This document shows positions 1 through 5,408 of a stretch of DNA of 8,817 nt, one piece after another. Every line of letters starts with the position of its first letter. The stretch's first letter is position 1. The stretch covers positions 1 to 8,817 of the forward strand of contig CAZIHY010000085.1 of the NCBI GenBank assembly GCA_964539115.1. Reading direction: 5' to 3'. The notes beneath the pieces were generated by a model. The model was not told where the DNA came from. It saw only the letters and a list, made by a program, of their open reading frames with translations, and searched no databases. The position numbers and the translations under genes were made by a program. This DNA comes from CAKSXP01 sp964539115. GTDB taxonomy: Bacteria; Bacillota; Clostridia; Oscillospirales; Oscillospiraceae.

Positions 1-14
1 AGCTTGCTCCGAAC

Positions 15-90
15 TGGAGCGGGCGACGAGATTCGAACTCGCTACCTCCACCTTGGCAAGGTGGCGCTCTGCCAAATGAGCTACGCCCGC
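15..90 (-). tRNA. tRNA-Gly (anticodon GCC), CCA encoded
   Basis: Read on the minus strand, the region folds as a complete cloverleaf. It has a 7-bp acceptor stem (GCGGGCG/CGCCCGC), a D stem GCTC/GAGC, and an anticodon stem CCACC/GGTGG closing the loop TTGCCAA with anticodon GCC. A T arm with loop TTCGAAT completes the fold. The discriminator base is U, as expected for bacterial glycine tRNA, and the 3' CCA is encoded at 15-17. It decodes GGC and GGU glycine codons. It has its own consensus promoter just upstream, so its expression should not depend on the protein operon ending before it. The first T-stem pair is a G-U wobble; nothing suggests a pseudogene. Confidence 0.97.
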
Positions 91-106
91 GCGTTTCAGC
101 TTTGTT

Positions 107-134
107 ATTATAGCAAATCCTGAAAATTTGTCAA
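107..134 (-). promoter_or_regulatory. Sigma-A promoter of tRNA-Gly
   Basis: On the minus strand there is a perfect -35 TTGACA (129-134), a 16-base spacer, and a perfect -10 TATAAT (107-112). The predicted start of transcription is near 100, about ten bases before the mature tRNA 5' end at 90. Both hexamers match consensus exactly, as is common for stable-RNA promoters. The -35 begins 17 bases after the terminator hairpin of the preceding operon, so termination and re-initiation are packed into under 100 bases. Confidence 0.85.
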
Positions 135-151
135 TATAGTTTTTAAAAATA

Positions 152-179
152 TTTTAGGAGCCGGCAGCGGCTCCTAAAA
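152..179 (-). terminator. Rho-independent terminator of the six-gene operon
   Basis: A perfect 11-bp inverted repeat (TTTTAGGAGCC at 152-162 and GGCTCCTAAAA at 169-179) encloses a 6-base loop. On the minus strand the hairpin is followed by TATTTTT, a usable U-tract. It starts 15 bases beyond the stop codon of the lipoprotein gene, so it is the natural end of that transcript. On the plus strand the hairpin is followed by only a short, interrupted T-run, and no plus-strand gene lies there. Confidence 0.88.
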
Positions 180-194
180 GTTTATATTGCCGTA

Positions 195-1334
195 TCACGC
201 TTCATTCAGATCGGTCAGATCTGCTGCAGTTTCGGACGCTTCCCCACATACGGGGTATTTATCCGTGTCCCACCAATAACGGTCAAGAATCTCCGAATCA
301 CTGTAAAGACGGACCGGCGCGCCATCCGTCATCTGTGAAATATCTATGTGGTGGCTCACTTCGTCTATCGTTACAATGTTCCAGAAATGCGGCTCTTTAT
401 CCAAACGACCCTCTACGACCACACAATCGATTCCCTTGGCAATGCACAGAGACATAAACGCCATTGCGGCGCCCTCACTGTCCGCCGTACCATTGACGAT
501 AGCTCCGTAGGCCGTCGAATCGATGCTGCTGTCTGTACGCGCCTGTTCGAGCACCCTGCAATGCTGCGGCAGCATGCCGGCAAGTCCGACAACCGTTTCT
601 ATATCCCCCCATCCGGAAACCATTGTAGCCAACTGAGCCACGGTCTCCCTGAGCTCTTCTTTCATCGTCCTGATGGTTTCAGCATCTCTGCCATAATCAA
701 AGCTCATTTCAAATATCTGTTCAAGTCCGCTTTCAGGATACACGGCCACGGAAACGCTCGGCTCTATCAACGTCATCAGAGGGTTTTCAAAGTATATATC
801 GGTCGCCATCTGCTGTATCTCATCCGGCGTGAGACCAGCTGTATTTATCTTGACGGTCAGCGTTGGGACAAGGTCGCGTATAGCATCATACATCGCGCCC
901 TGAAGCTGTGACACTCCGCCAATCGCCTGTATTGAATCCACCTGTTCCTGAGTTCTTCGATAGTTTATGAATATCTCTGCTTCATAGTATGACACGATCC
1001 TGTTGATATCATAGGACATATAGTCAACAGCATAGGCTCCCAGCGCCGTATCAGACTTGACCTCCCAGCATGCGACCGCGATATCGTCGCTGACGGTACC
1101 GTCATAATTGCTGAAGGTCAGCTTGCCGCTCTCCTCATGGCGCTGTACCATTGAGCTTATCGCACGGCGCAGGGAACTGTAATTGCTGATGGAACCCGAA
1201 AGCTCCTCCACCTCCGAGGTCATATCCTCGGTATATTCCCTGACGCTGTAATATTCCGTTGCCAGCATCGAACAGCCGCACTGCGGCAATATCGCCGCCA
1301 GTGCAAGCAGAAGCGCACAGAACCGTTTTTTCAA
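195..1334 (-). CDS. Lipoprotein with transglutaminase-like domain lacking the catalytic Cys
   Basis: This 379-residue protein starts at a TTG that overlaps the preceding stop (TTGA). A GAGGAG ribosome binding site lies 8 bases upstream; the next Met (residue 23) would lose the signal peptide. Residues 1-21 form a lipoprotein-type signal (KKR, hydrophobic core, then C19/C21), so the mature protein is probably membrane-anchored outside the cell. The lipobox is imperfect (LPQC or QCGC). The central region (about 90-240) is poorly conserved to my eye, but the segment INYRRTQEQVDSI resembles the linker before the domain in clostridial transglutaminase-like proteins. Residues 275-335 match the transglutaminase core: the His (H316 in PHFWNIVTID) and Asp (D331 in HHIDIS) are present. 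The nucleophile position reads ADSEG, with Ser286 instead of Cys. It is therefore probably a non-catalytic or altered member. The substrate is unknown. It is the last gene of the operon, followed by a terminator. Confidence 0.82.
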   Translation of the reverse strand: MKKRFCALLLALAAILPQCGCSMLATEYYSVREYTEDMTSEVEELSGSISNYSSLRRAISSMVQRHEESGKLTFSNYDGTVSDDIAVACWEVKSDTALGAYAVDYMSYDINRIVSYYEAEIFINYRRTQEQVDSIQAIGGVSQLQGAMYDAIRDLVPTLTVKINTAGLTPDEIQQMATDIYFENPLMTLIEPSVSVAVYPESGLEQIFEMSFDYGRDAETIRTMKEELRETVAQLATMVSGWGDIETVVGLAGMLPQHCRVLEQARTDSSIDSTAYGAIVNGTADSEGAAMAFMSLCIAKGIDCVVVEGRLDKEPHFWNIVTIDEVSHHIDISQMTDGAPVRLYSDSEILDRYWWDTDKYPVCGEASETAADLTDLNEA

Positions 1335-1927
1335 GCGCCCAGCTCCTCGTCAACGATCACAACCTCGACCTTTTCCATATCAAGCATCGGCCCATACAAA
1401 ACGACCAGCCCGCGGCAGATCCGCTGCGGCGACCGGCAGTCATAGCACCTGTCGCCCTTCACAGCACAGGGCGTTTTCACACCAAGCCGCTGCGCGTTCC
1501 TCGGCGCGGCGACATTCCGCGCTCGAAGTATCGCTGAATCGAGGTCCTCGGTTATCTTATTGGTCCCTATGATTATGTAAACCTCTTTTTTGCCGTATAA
1601 TGTGCCTGCGACGCGGTTTCCACGTCCGTCGATATTGACTATCTCCCCGGTCTGCGCGACGGCGTTTGCCGAGCAGATATAAACCTTTGACTCCGTAGCG
1701 GCCTTTATGATCTCCGGCGTTTTGTGGAACCAATGCCAGCTGACGGAATTATTCCCGGTCAGCCTATCATACAGCCCGAGCTGCTCAAGAGTCATACTGC
1801 CGCCAAGGCCGACCGTCGTGTCGCTGATACTTCCGGCGAGATAGTCCACACACTCTGCCGCTGAAGCGAAATGTTTGACAGCGAAGCCTCGTGCTCTGAG
1901 GTTTTCAATCGTTTTTTCTACATTCAC
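1331..1927 (-). CDS. LUD-domain protein (DUF162/LutC-like), stand-alone with four-Cys C-terminus
   Basis: The protein belongs to the LUD superfamily (lactate utilization LutC/YkgG-related, PF02589). Recognisable elements from the GTG start are the glycine-rich segment TTVGLGGSMTLEQLGL (37-52), the segment CSANAVAQTGEIVNIDG (85-101), and GNRVAG followed by YIIIGTNKI (117-125). Near the C-terminus four cysteines (C154, C161, C164, C171; C-x6-C-x2-C-x6-C) could bind a metal or Fe-S cluster, as seen in many stand-alone clostridial members. I chose GTG at 1927, giving 198 residues and an N-terminus MNVEKTIENL typical of the family, because GGGGGT lies 8 bases upstream. The in-frame ATG at 1942 (203 residues) has no ribosome binding site. 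No LutA or LutB partner is in the window, so involvement in lactate oxidation cannot be claimed. The gene ends 4 bases into the lipoprotein gene and follows yitT by 16 bases. Confidence 0.88.
   Translation of the reverse strand: MNVEKTIENLRARGFAVKHFASAAECVDYLAGSISDTTVGLGGSMTLEQLGLYDRLTGNNSVSWHWFHKTPEIIKAATESKVYICSANAVAQTGEIVNIDGRGNRVAGTLYGKKEVYIIIGTNKITEDLDSAILRARNVAAPRNAQRLGVKTPCAVKGDRCYDCRSPQRICRGLVVLYGPMLDMEKVEVVIVDEELGA
1343..1348 (-). promoter_or_regulatory. RBS of the lipoprotein gene (supports TTG start)
   Basis: GAGGAG on the minus strand lies 8 bases before the TTG at 1334. It sits inside the 3' end of the LUD-domain gene, so the two genes are probably translationally coupled. It supports the TTG start that preserves the lipoprotein signal peptide. 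Confidence 0.7.
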
Positions 1928-1934
1928 AGAGCTT

Positions 1935-1940
1935 ACCCCC
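1935..1940 (-). promoter_or_regulatory. RBS deciding the GTG start of the LUD gene
   Basis: The minus strand reads GGGGGT, then 8 bases, then GTG at 1927. By contrast, the 18 bases before the ATG at 1942 are AT-rich and lack any GGAG-like sequence. The GGGGG run can pair with the 16S CCUCC using one G-U pair. Confidence 0.5.
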
Positions 1941-1943
1941 ATG

Positions 1944-2813
1944 TTATTTATTGTCGTTGATGCTCAAGAAACCGTTTCCAAACACCTCGCGCGAATCCCC
2001 GATTATAACAAAAGCGTTCTCATCAAATTCCTTGATGACCTTGCGCAGCTCGACGATCTGCTGGTGCTTGATCACACAGAGTATGACGTCCTTCTCGCGG
2101 CCTGAATAAGCACCCTCGCCGTGCAGCAGCGTAACGCCGCGCCCCAAGCGGTCCGTTATCGCCTTCTTTATATCCGTACTCGCATCGGAGATTATATAAC
2201 AGACCTTGCTGTTAACAGCTCCATAGAGAACGAAATCCACGACTTTGGAAACTATAAACATCGCGATGACCGCATACATGGCACTGTCATAACGTTCAAA
2301 AATTATCGCAAACAGGAATATAACGACCATGTCCAGAAGAAGGATCAGCGTTCCGAAATTAATGTGCTGATACTTTGAGCGCAGGAATTTCGCGGCGATG
2401 TCTATTCCGCCGGTCGTCCCGTTAGCGGAATAGATCAGGCCAAGGCCAAAGCCCTTTATCACCCCGCCATAGATAGACGCCAAGAGCGTTTGATGTGTTA
2501 TGTTAACCGGTATCATAGCGAACAGGTCTACAAGTATCGAGCTTAAAAAAGTGCCCACCAGAGACCTGGCCATAAAGCTTATCCCAAACTTTTTCCACGA
2601 AAACACAAACAGCGGGATATTAACAACAATGACAATGACGCCGACCGGCAGTCCGGTCAGGAAGTTGACTATCATCGCCATACCCGTAACCCCGCCGACG
2701 ATTATGGAGTTCGGATACAGGAAAAACTGGAATCCCACAGCGTACAATACGGCGCCAACAACGACCTTTACATAAGCAAGGATGATAGAAGTTACACTTT
2801 CCTTTTTAAGCAT
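1944..2813 (-). CDS. YitT family membrane protein (YitT_membrane + DUF2179)
   Basis: With the ATG at 2813 the protein has 289 residues. The N-terminal two thirds are strongly hydrophobic, with about six membrane segments (roughly 8-28, 39-66 as one or two, 81-101, 109-131, 152-173 and 177-197). Family signatures include the FFLYPNSIIVGGVTGMA stretch after the first helix and the conserved YSANGTTGGIDIAAKFL motif (about 128-144). The soluble C-terminus (about 203-281) fits DUF2179, with GRGVTLLHGEGAYSG, the segment VILCVIKHQQI and a KEFDENAF motif. The family is widespread in Firmicutes and its transport or other role is not established; I do not assign a substrate. An in-frame TTG at 2825 is rejected because GGGAGG, 4 bases before the ATG, would lie inside it. 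The stop of the parC-like gene is 13 bases upstream, indicating an operon. Confidence 0.93.
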   Translation of the reverse strand: MLKKESVTSIILAYVKVVVGAVLYAVGFQFFLYPNSIIVGGVTGMAMIVNFLTGLPVGVIVIVVNIPLFVFSWKKFGISFMARSLVGTFLSSILVDLFAMIPVNITHQTLLASIYGGVIKGFGLGLIYSANGTTGGIDIAAKFLRSKYQHINFGTLILLLDMVVIFLFAIIFERYDSAMYAVIAMFIVSKVVDFVLYGAVNSKVCYIISDASTDIKKAITDRLGRGVTLLHGEGAYSGREKDVILCVIKHQQIVELRKVIKEFDENAFVIIGDSREVFGNGFLSINDNK

Positions 2814-2817
2814 AATG

Positions 2818-2823
2818 CCTCCC
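2818..2823 (-). promoter_or_regulatory. RBS deciding the ATG start of yitT-like gene
   Basis: GGGAGG on the minus strand lies in the 13-base gap between the parC-like stop and the ATG at 2813. The spacing of 4 bases is short but workable. An alternative TTG at 2825 overlaps this site and has no ribosome binding site of its own. Confidence 0.65.
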
Positions 2824-2826
2824 AAA

Positions 2827-5067
2827 TCAGATAAGCGTCAGCTGTTCCTCTCCCCTGTCCTCTTCCTTCAGGAGCGCTCCTGCGGCAGGAATATTACGAA
2901 CACGATAGCGCGCGGTATTTTTTATCTTCGTTTCAGATAGAGGGCGTGCGCTCTCGAGCTTCCATTTCGTCTTGAGCGTCATAACGCCGACGCCCTGTGA
3001 AGTGCGGCTGGACTTTGGCTGCATCAGCGCTGTGTTGAAAACAAGCGCCCTTCCCTCGGTCGAGAATACTGCTACCTCCATGTCCGCGTCAAGAGGCAAA
3101 ATGCTCTTGAGCGCGCTTTTGTCCGAATATGCGCCCGTCAGTTTGCGGCGGTTCGTCTTTGTGGCATAAGCTGAAAGCTCCAGCCGCGCGGCTTTTCCGT
3201 TCTCAAAGAACAGCAAAATATGCTTAGAATAATCGCCAGGGTCTACGATGGATATGACGTTTTCTCCCTCGTCCATGTTCAGGTGAGACGGCAGAAAAAC
3301 GCCCAAAACAGAGGCCTTCATATCGTCAAAATCACTGATCCTGCACTTATAGACCTGCTGCCTGTCGGTAAACACCATAAGCTCCCCGCGGTTTCTCGCA
3401 GGAAAGCTCTGCGCAAGGGCGTCGTTTTCCTTGAACTTCTGCTCGGACGCCATGCGTAGGGACTGCGGCGTTATCTTCTTGAAATAGCCGTCGCGGGACA
3501 AGAAGAGCATCACGTCGTAATCCTCGGTGCTTTCCTCCTCGACATACTGTTTTATCTCATCGGCATAGACGATAGAGGTACGGCGCGGTTCGGAATATTT
3601 TTTTATTATCTGACTAAGCTCGTCGGTTATGACATCCCTTATGCGCCTTCGACTGCCAAGAAGATCCTCAAGATTGCTTATCTCCTTTTCGAGCGCCTCG
3701 GTCTCATTTGTGCGTTTGAGAATATATTCGCGGTTTATGTTGCGCAGCTTTATCTCCGCGACATATTCGGCCTGTATTTCATCTATGCCGAAACCGATCA
3801 TCAGGTTCGGCACAACTTCGGACTCCTGCTCAGTTTCGCGTATTATCCTGATCGCCTTGTCGATGTCGAGCAGTATCTTCCCAAGACCATGCAACAGATG
3901 AAGCTTGTCCTTTTTCTTGGTCAAGTCGAAATATACGCGGCGCTTGACGCAATCCTCACGCCACGCTATCCACTCATTGAGTATCTCCCGCACTCCCATT
4001 ACACGCGGGTTGCCCGCGATGAGTATATTGAAGTTGCAGGAGAAGGTATCCATCAGCGGCGTTATCTTGAAAAGCTTAGCCATCAGCTTCTCCGGATCTG
4101 TACCGCGTTTAAGATCAATTGCCAGCTTGAGTCCGCCGAGATCGGTCTCATCGCGCATATCCGTTATCTCCCGTACCTTGCCGGCCTTTATAAGCTCCGC
4201 CACCTTGTCAATGATTGCCTCGGTCGTCGTGGTGTATGGGATCTCATAGACCTCGATCAGGTTCTGCTCCTTCACATACCTCCACTTTGCGCGGACCTTG
4301 AAGCCGCCGCGGCCGGTGCGGTAAATTTCCCGCATCTCTCCGGCGTCATAGATAAGTTCGCCTCCCGTAGGGAAGTCCGGGGCAAGGAGCGTAGTCATAA
4401 TATCATGGTCAGGATCGCGCAGCAGTTCTACCGTCGTCTGACAGACTTCAGCAAGGTTAAAACCGCATATCTGGCTGGCCATGCCGACAGCGATCCCCAT
4501 GTTAGCGGACACAAGCACGTTCGGAAAAACCGTTGGCAGAAGGGTCGGCTCCTTCATTGTCCCGTCATAGTTATCCTCAAAATCGACGGTGTCCTTGTCT
4601 ATGTCGCGAAAGATCTCCGCGCTGATGGGAGCGAGCTTCGCCTCCGTATAGCGGCTCGCGGCATAGGCCATGTCTCGGGAATATACCTTGCCGAAGTTGC
4701 CCTTGCTGTCCACAAAGGGCGTGAGCAGAGCCTCGTTTCCCTTTGCAAGACGCACCATTGTCTCATAAATCGCACTGTCTCCGTGGGGGTTGAGCTTCAT
4801 CGTCTGCCCAACGATATTCGCGCTTTTTGTGCGGGCGCCGGAAAGCAGGTTCATCTTGTACATCGTGTACAGCAATTTGCGGTGCGAGGGTTTAAATCCG
4901 TCGATCTCCGGTATCGCACGCGAAACGATAACGCTCATGGCGTAGGGCATGTAGTTCTGCTCGAGGGTCTGCGTTATCGGCTGCTCCAGCACCTCCGCAT
5001 GCAGACCTATCACATTAGGATTTTGAACCTTTGGTTTTTCGATTTCTGTTTTCTTCTTTCGGGCCAT
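2827..5067 (-). CDS. parC: Type IIA topoisomerase subunit A (topoisomerase IV ParC-like)
   Basis: This 746-residue breakage-reunion subunit cuts and rejoins both DNA strands and should pair with the ParE-like subunit upstream. The winged-helix/tower core is at about 30-490. It includes DGFKPSHRKLLYTM (56-69), PHGDSAIYE (94-102) and the catalytic site SRDMAYAASRYTEAKL, with the nucleophile Tyr140 preceded by Arg139. The positions matching the quinolone-resistance determinants of E. coli GyrA are Ser98 and Glu102, both sensitive-type residues. A coiled-coil stretch (about 445-475) precedes a beta-pinwheel-like C-terminal region (about 515-720). No canonical GyrA box (QRRGGKG) is visible; ATKTNRRKLTG (635-645) may be a degenerate remnant. 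This favours a decatenase/relaxase over a supercoiling gyrase. The protein is shorter than typical GyrA (about 800-875). ATG has AAGG 7 bases upstream. The symbol is by role; it is a divergent clostridial paralogue, not an E. coli ParC orthologue. Confidence 0.93.
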   Translation of the reverse strand: MARKKKTEIEKPKVQNPNVIGLHAEVLEQPITQTLEQNYMPYAMSVIVSRAIPEIDGFKPSHRKLLYTMYKMNLLSGARTKSANIVGQTMKLNPHGDSAIYETMVRLAKGNEALLTPFVDSKGNFGKVYSRDMAYAASRYTEAKLAPISAEIFRDIDKDTVDFEDNYDGTMKEPTLLPTVFPNVLVSANMGIAVGMASQICGFNLAEVCQTTVELLRDPDHDIMTTLLAPDFPTGGELIYDAGEMREIYRTGRGGFKVRAKWRYVKEQNLIEVYEIPYTTTTEAIIDKVAELIKAGKVREITDMRDETDLGGLKLAIDLKRGTDPEKLMAKLFKITPLMDTFSCNFNILIAGNPRVMGVREILNEWIAWREDCVKRRVYFDLTKKKDKLHLLHGLGKILLDIDKAIRIIRETEQESEVVPNLMIGFGIDEIQAEYVAEIKLRNINREYILKRTNETEALEKEISNLEDLLGSRRRIRDVITDELSQIIKKYSEPRRTSIVYADEIKQYVEEESTEDYDVMLFLSRDGYFKKITPQSLRMASEQKFKENDALAQSFPARNRGELMVFTDRQQVYKCRISDFDDMKASVLGVFLPSHLNMDEGENVISIVDPGDYSKHILLFFENGKAARLELSAYATKTNRRKLTGAYSDKSALKSILPLDADMEVAVFSTEGRALVFNTALMQPKSSRTSQGVGVMTLKTKWKLESARPLSETKIKNTARYRVRNIPAAGALLKEEDRGEEQLTLI

Positions 5068-5102
5068 CTGTGACCTTACCTTTCATCGCGCCCCGGCGCT
5101 TT

Positions 5103-5384
5103 TCATTTCTTGCTTTTCTTCTGCTTTTTCGGCATGAGCTCGGCACCGCAGCTTGGACATTTATCGGTATCCAGCAGCCGGCCGGTTATATGCGCCCCGC
5201 AGCTTGGGCAGTTGAGGAAGTTCATCCGTATTCCCGCGCCCAGCAGTATGAGCACTATGCCGGCAATTATAGACACCGTGCGCATCGTGGTTCCCGTTGC
5301 AAAATTTATTATGCCGAGGATAAGTATCACTGCTGCGACCGTATACAGCGCACATACGATATTTCTGGCGACTTTGAATTTCAT
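5103..5384 (-). CDS. Small membrane protein with C-terminal zinc ribbon
   Basis: I do not recognise a named family. With the ATG start the protein has 93 residues. It has two hydrophobic helices (about 7-29 and 33-52), then a cytosolic zinc-ribbon-like pair of knuckles CPSC-x13-CPSC (C59, C62, C76, C79), and ends in a lysine-rich tail (KKQKKSKK). Both termini should be inside the cell. The basic tail could contact nucleic acid or acidic lipid, but this is inference. The gene lies between the two topoisomerase subunits, 24 bases after parE and 35 before parC, so it is co-transcribed and probably made in related amounts. I chose ATG at 5384 because AAAGGAG lies 11 bases upstream; the in-frame GTG at 5396 shares its first base with the last G of that site and cannot use it. 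Confidence 0.8.
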   Translation of the reverse strand: MKFKVARNIVCALYTVAAVILILGIINFATGTTMRTVSIIAGIVLILLGAGIRMNFLNCPSCGAHITGRLLDTDKCPSCGAELMPKKQKKSKK

Positions 5385-5395
5385 TGTTCCGGCCA

Positions 5396-5402
5396 CTCCT
5401 TT
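5396..5402 (-). promoter_or_regulatory. RBS deciding the start of the zinc-ribbon membrane protein
   Basis: AAAGGAG on the minus strand is 11 bases from the ATG at 5384. The last G is the first base of an in-frame GTG (5396), so a start there would have no spacing from the ribosome binding site. The 11-base spacing is slightly long, which may reduce translation. Confidence 0.55.
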
Positions 5403-5408
5403 GCGTTT

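Noticed and set aside
6..20. Hairpin GCTCC-GAACT-GGAGC at the left edge as a tRNA terminator
   Set aside because: It overlaps the 3' end of the mature tRNA, including the CCA, and no T-run follows inside the window. It is probably coincidental; another gene may begin beyond the edge.
15..90. tRNA-Gly as an integration (att) site
   Set aside because: No integrase, no direct repeat of the tRNA 3' end and no phage-like genes occur in the window.
348..911. A 187-codon plus-strand ORF within the lipoprotein gene
   Set aside because: It is opposite the lipoprotein, which has a clear signal peptide, ribosome binding site and domain. No family features are visible in the opposite product.
1943..1960. 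Start of the LUD gene at the ATG at 1942
   Set aside because: The upstream bases are AT-rich with no ribosome binding site, whereas GGGGGT stands 8 bases before the GTG at 1927, and the family N-terminus begins there.
3889..5073. A 394-codon plus-strand ORF opposite the parC-like gene
   Set aside because: It is codon-aligned with parC, so its stops would be TTA, CTA or TCA codons in parC. Avoidance of those three codons in the first 393 codons fully explains it. The translation resembles nothing known, while the minus strand encodes a well-conserved enzyme.
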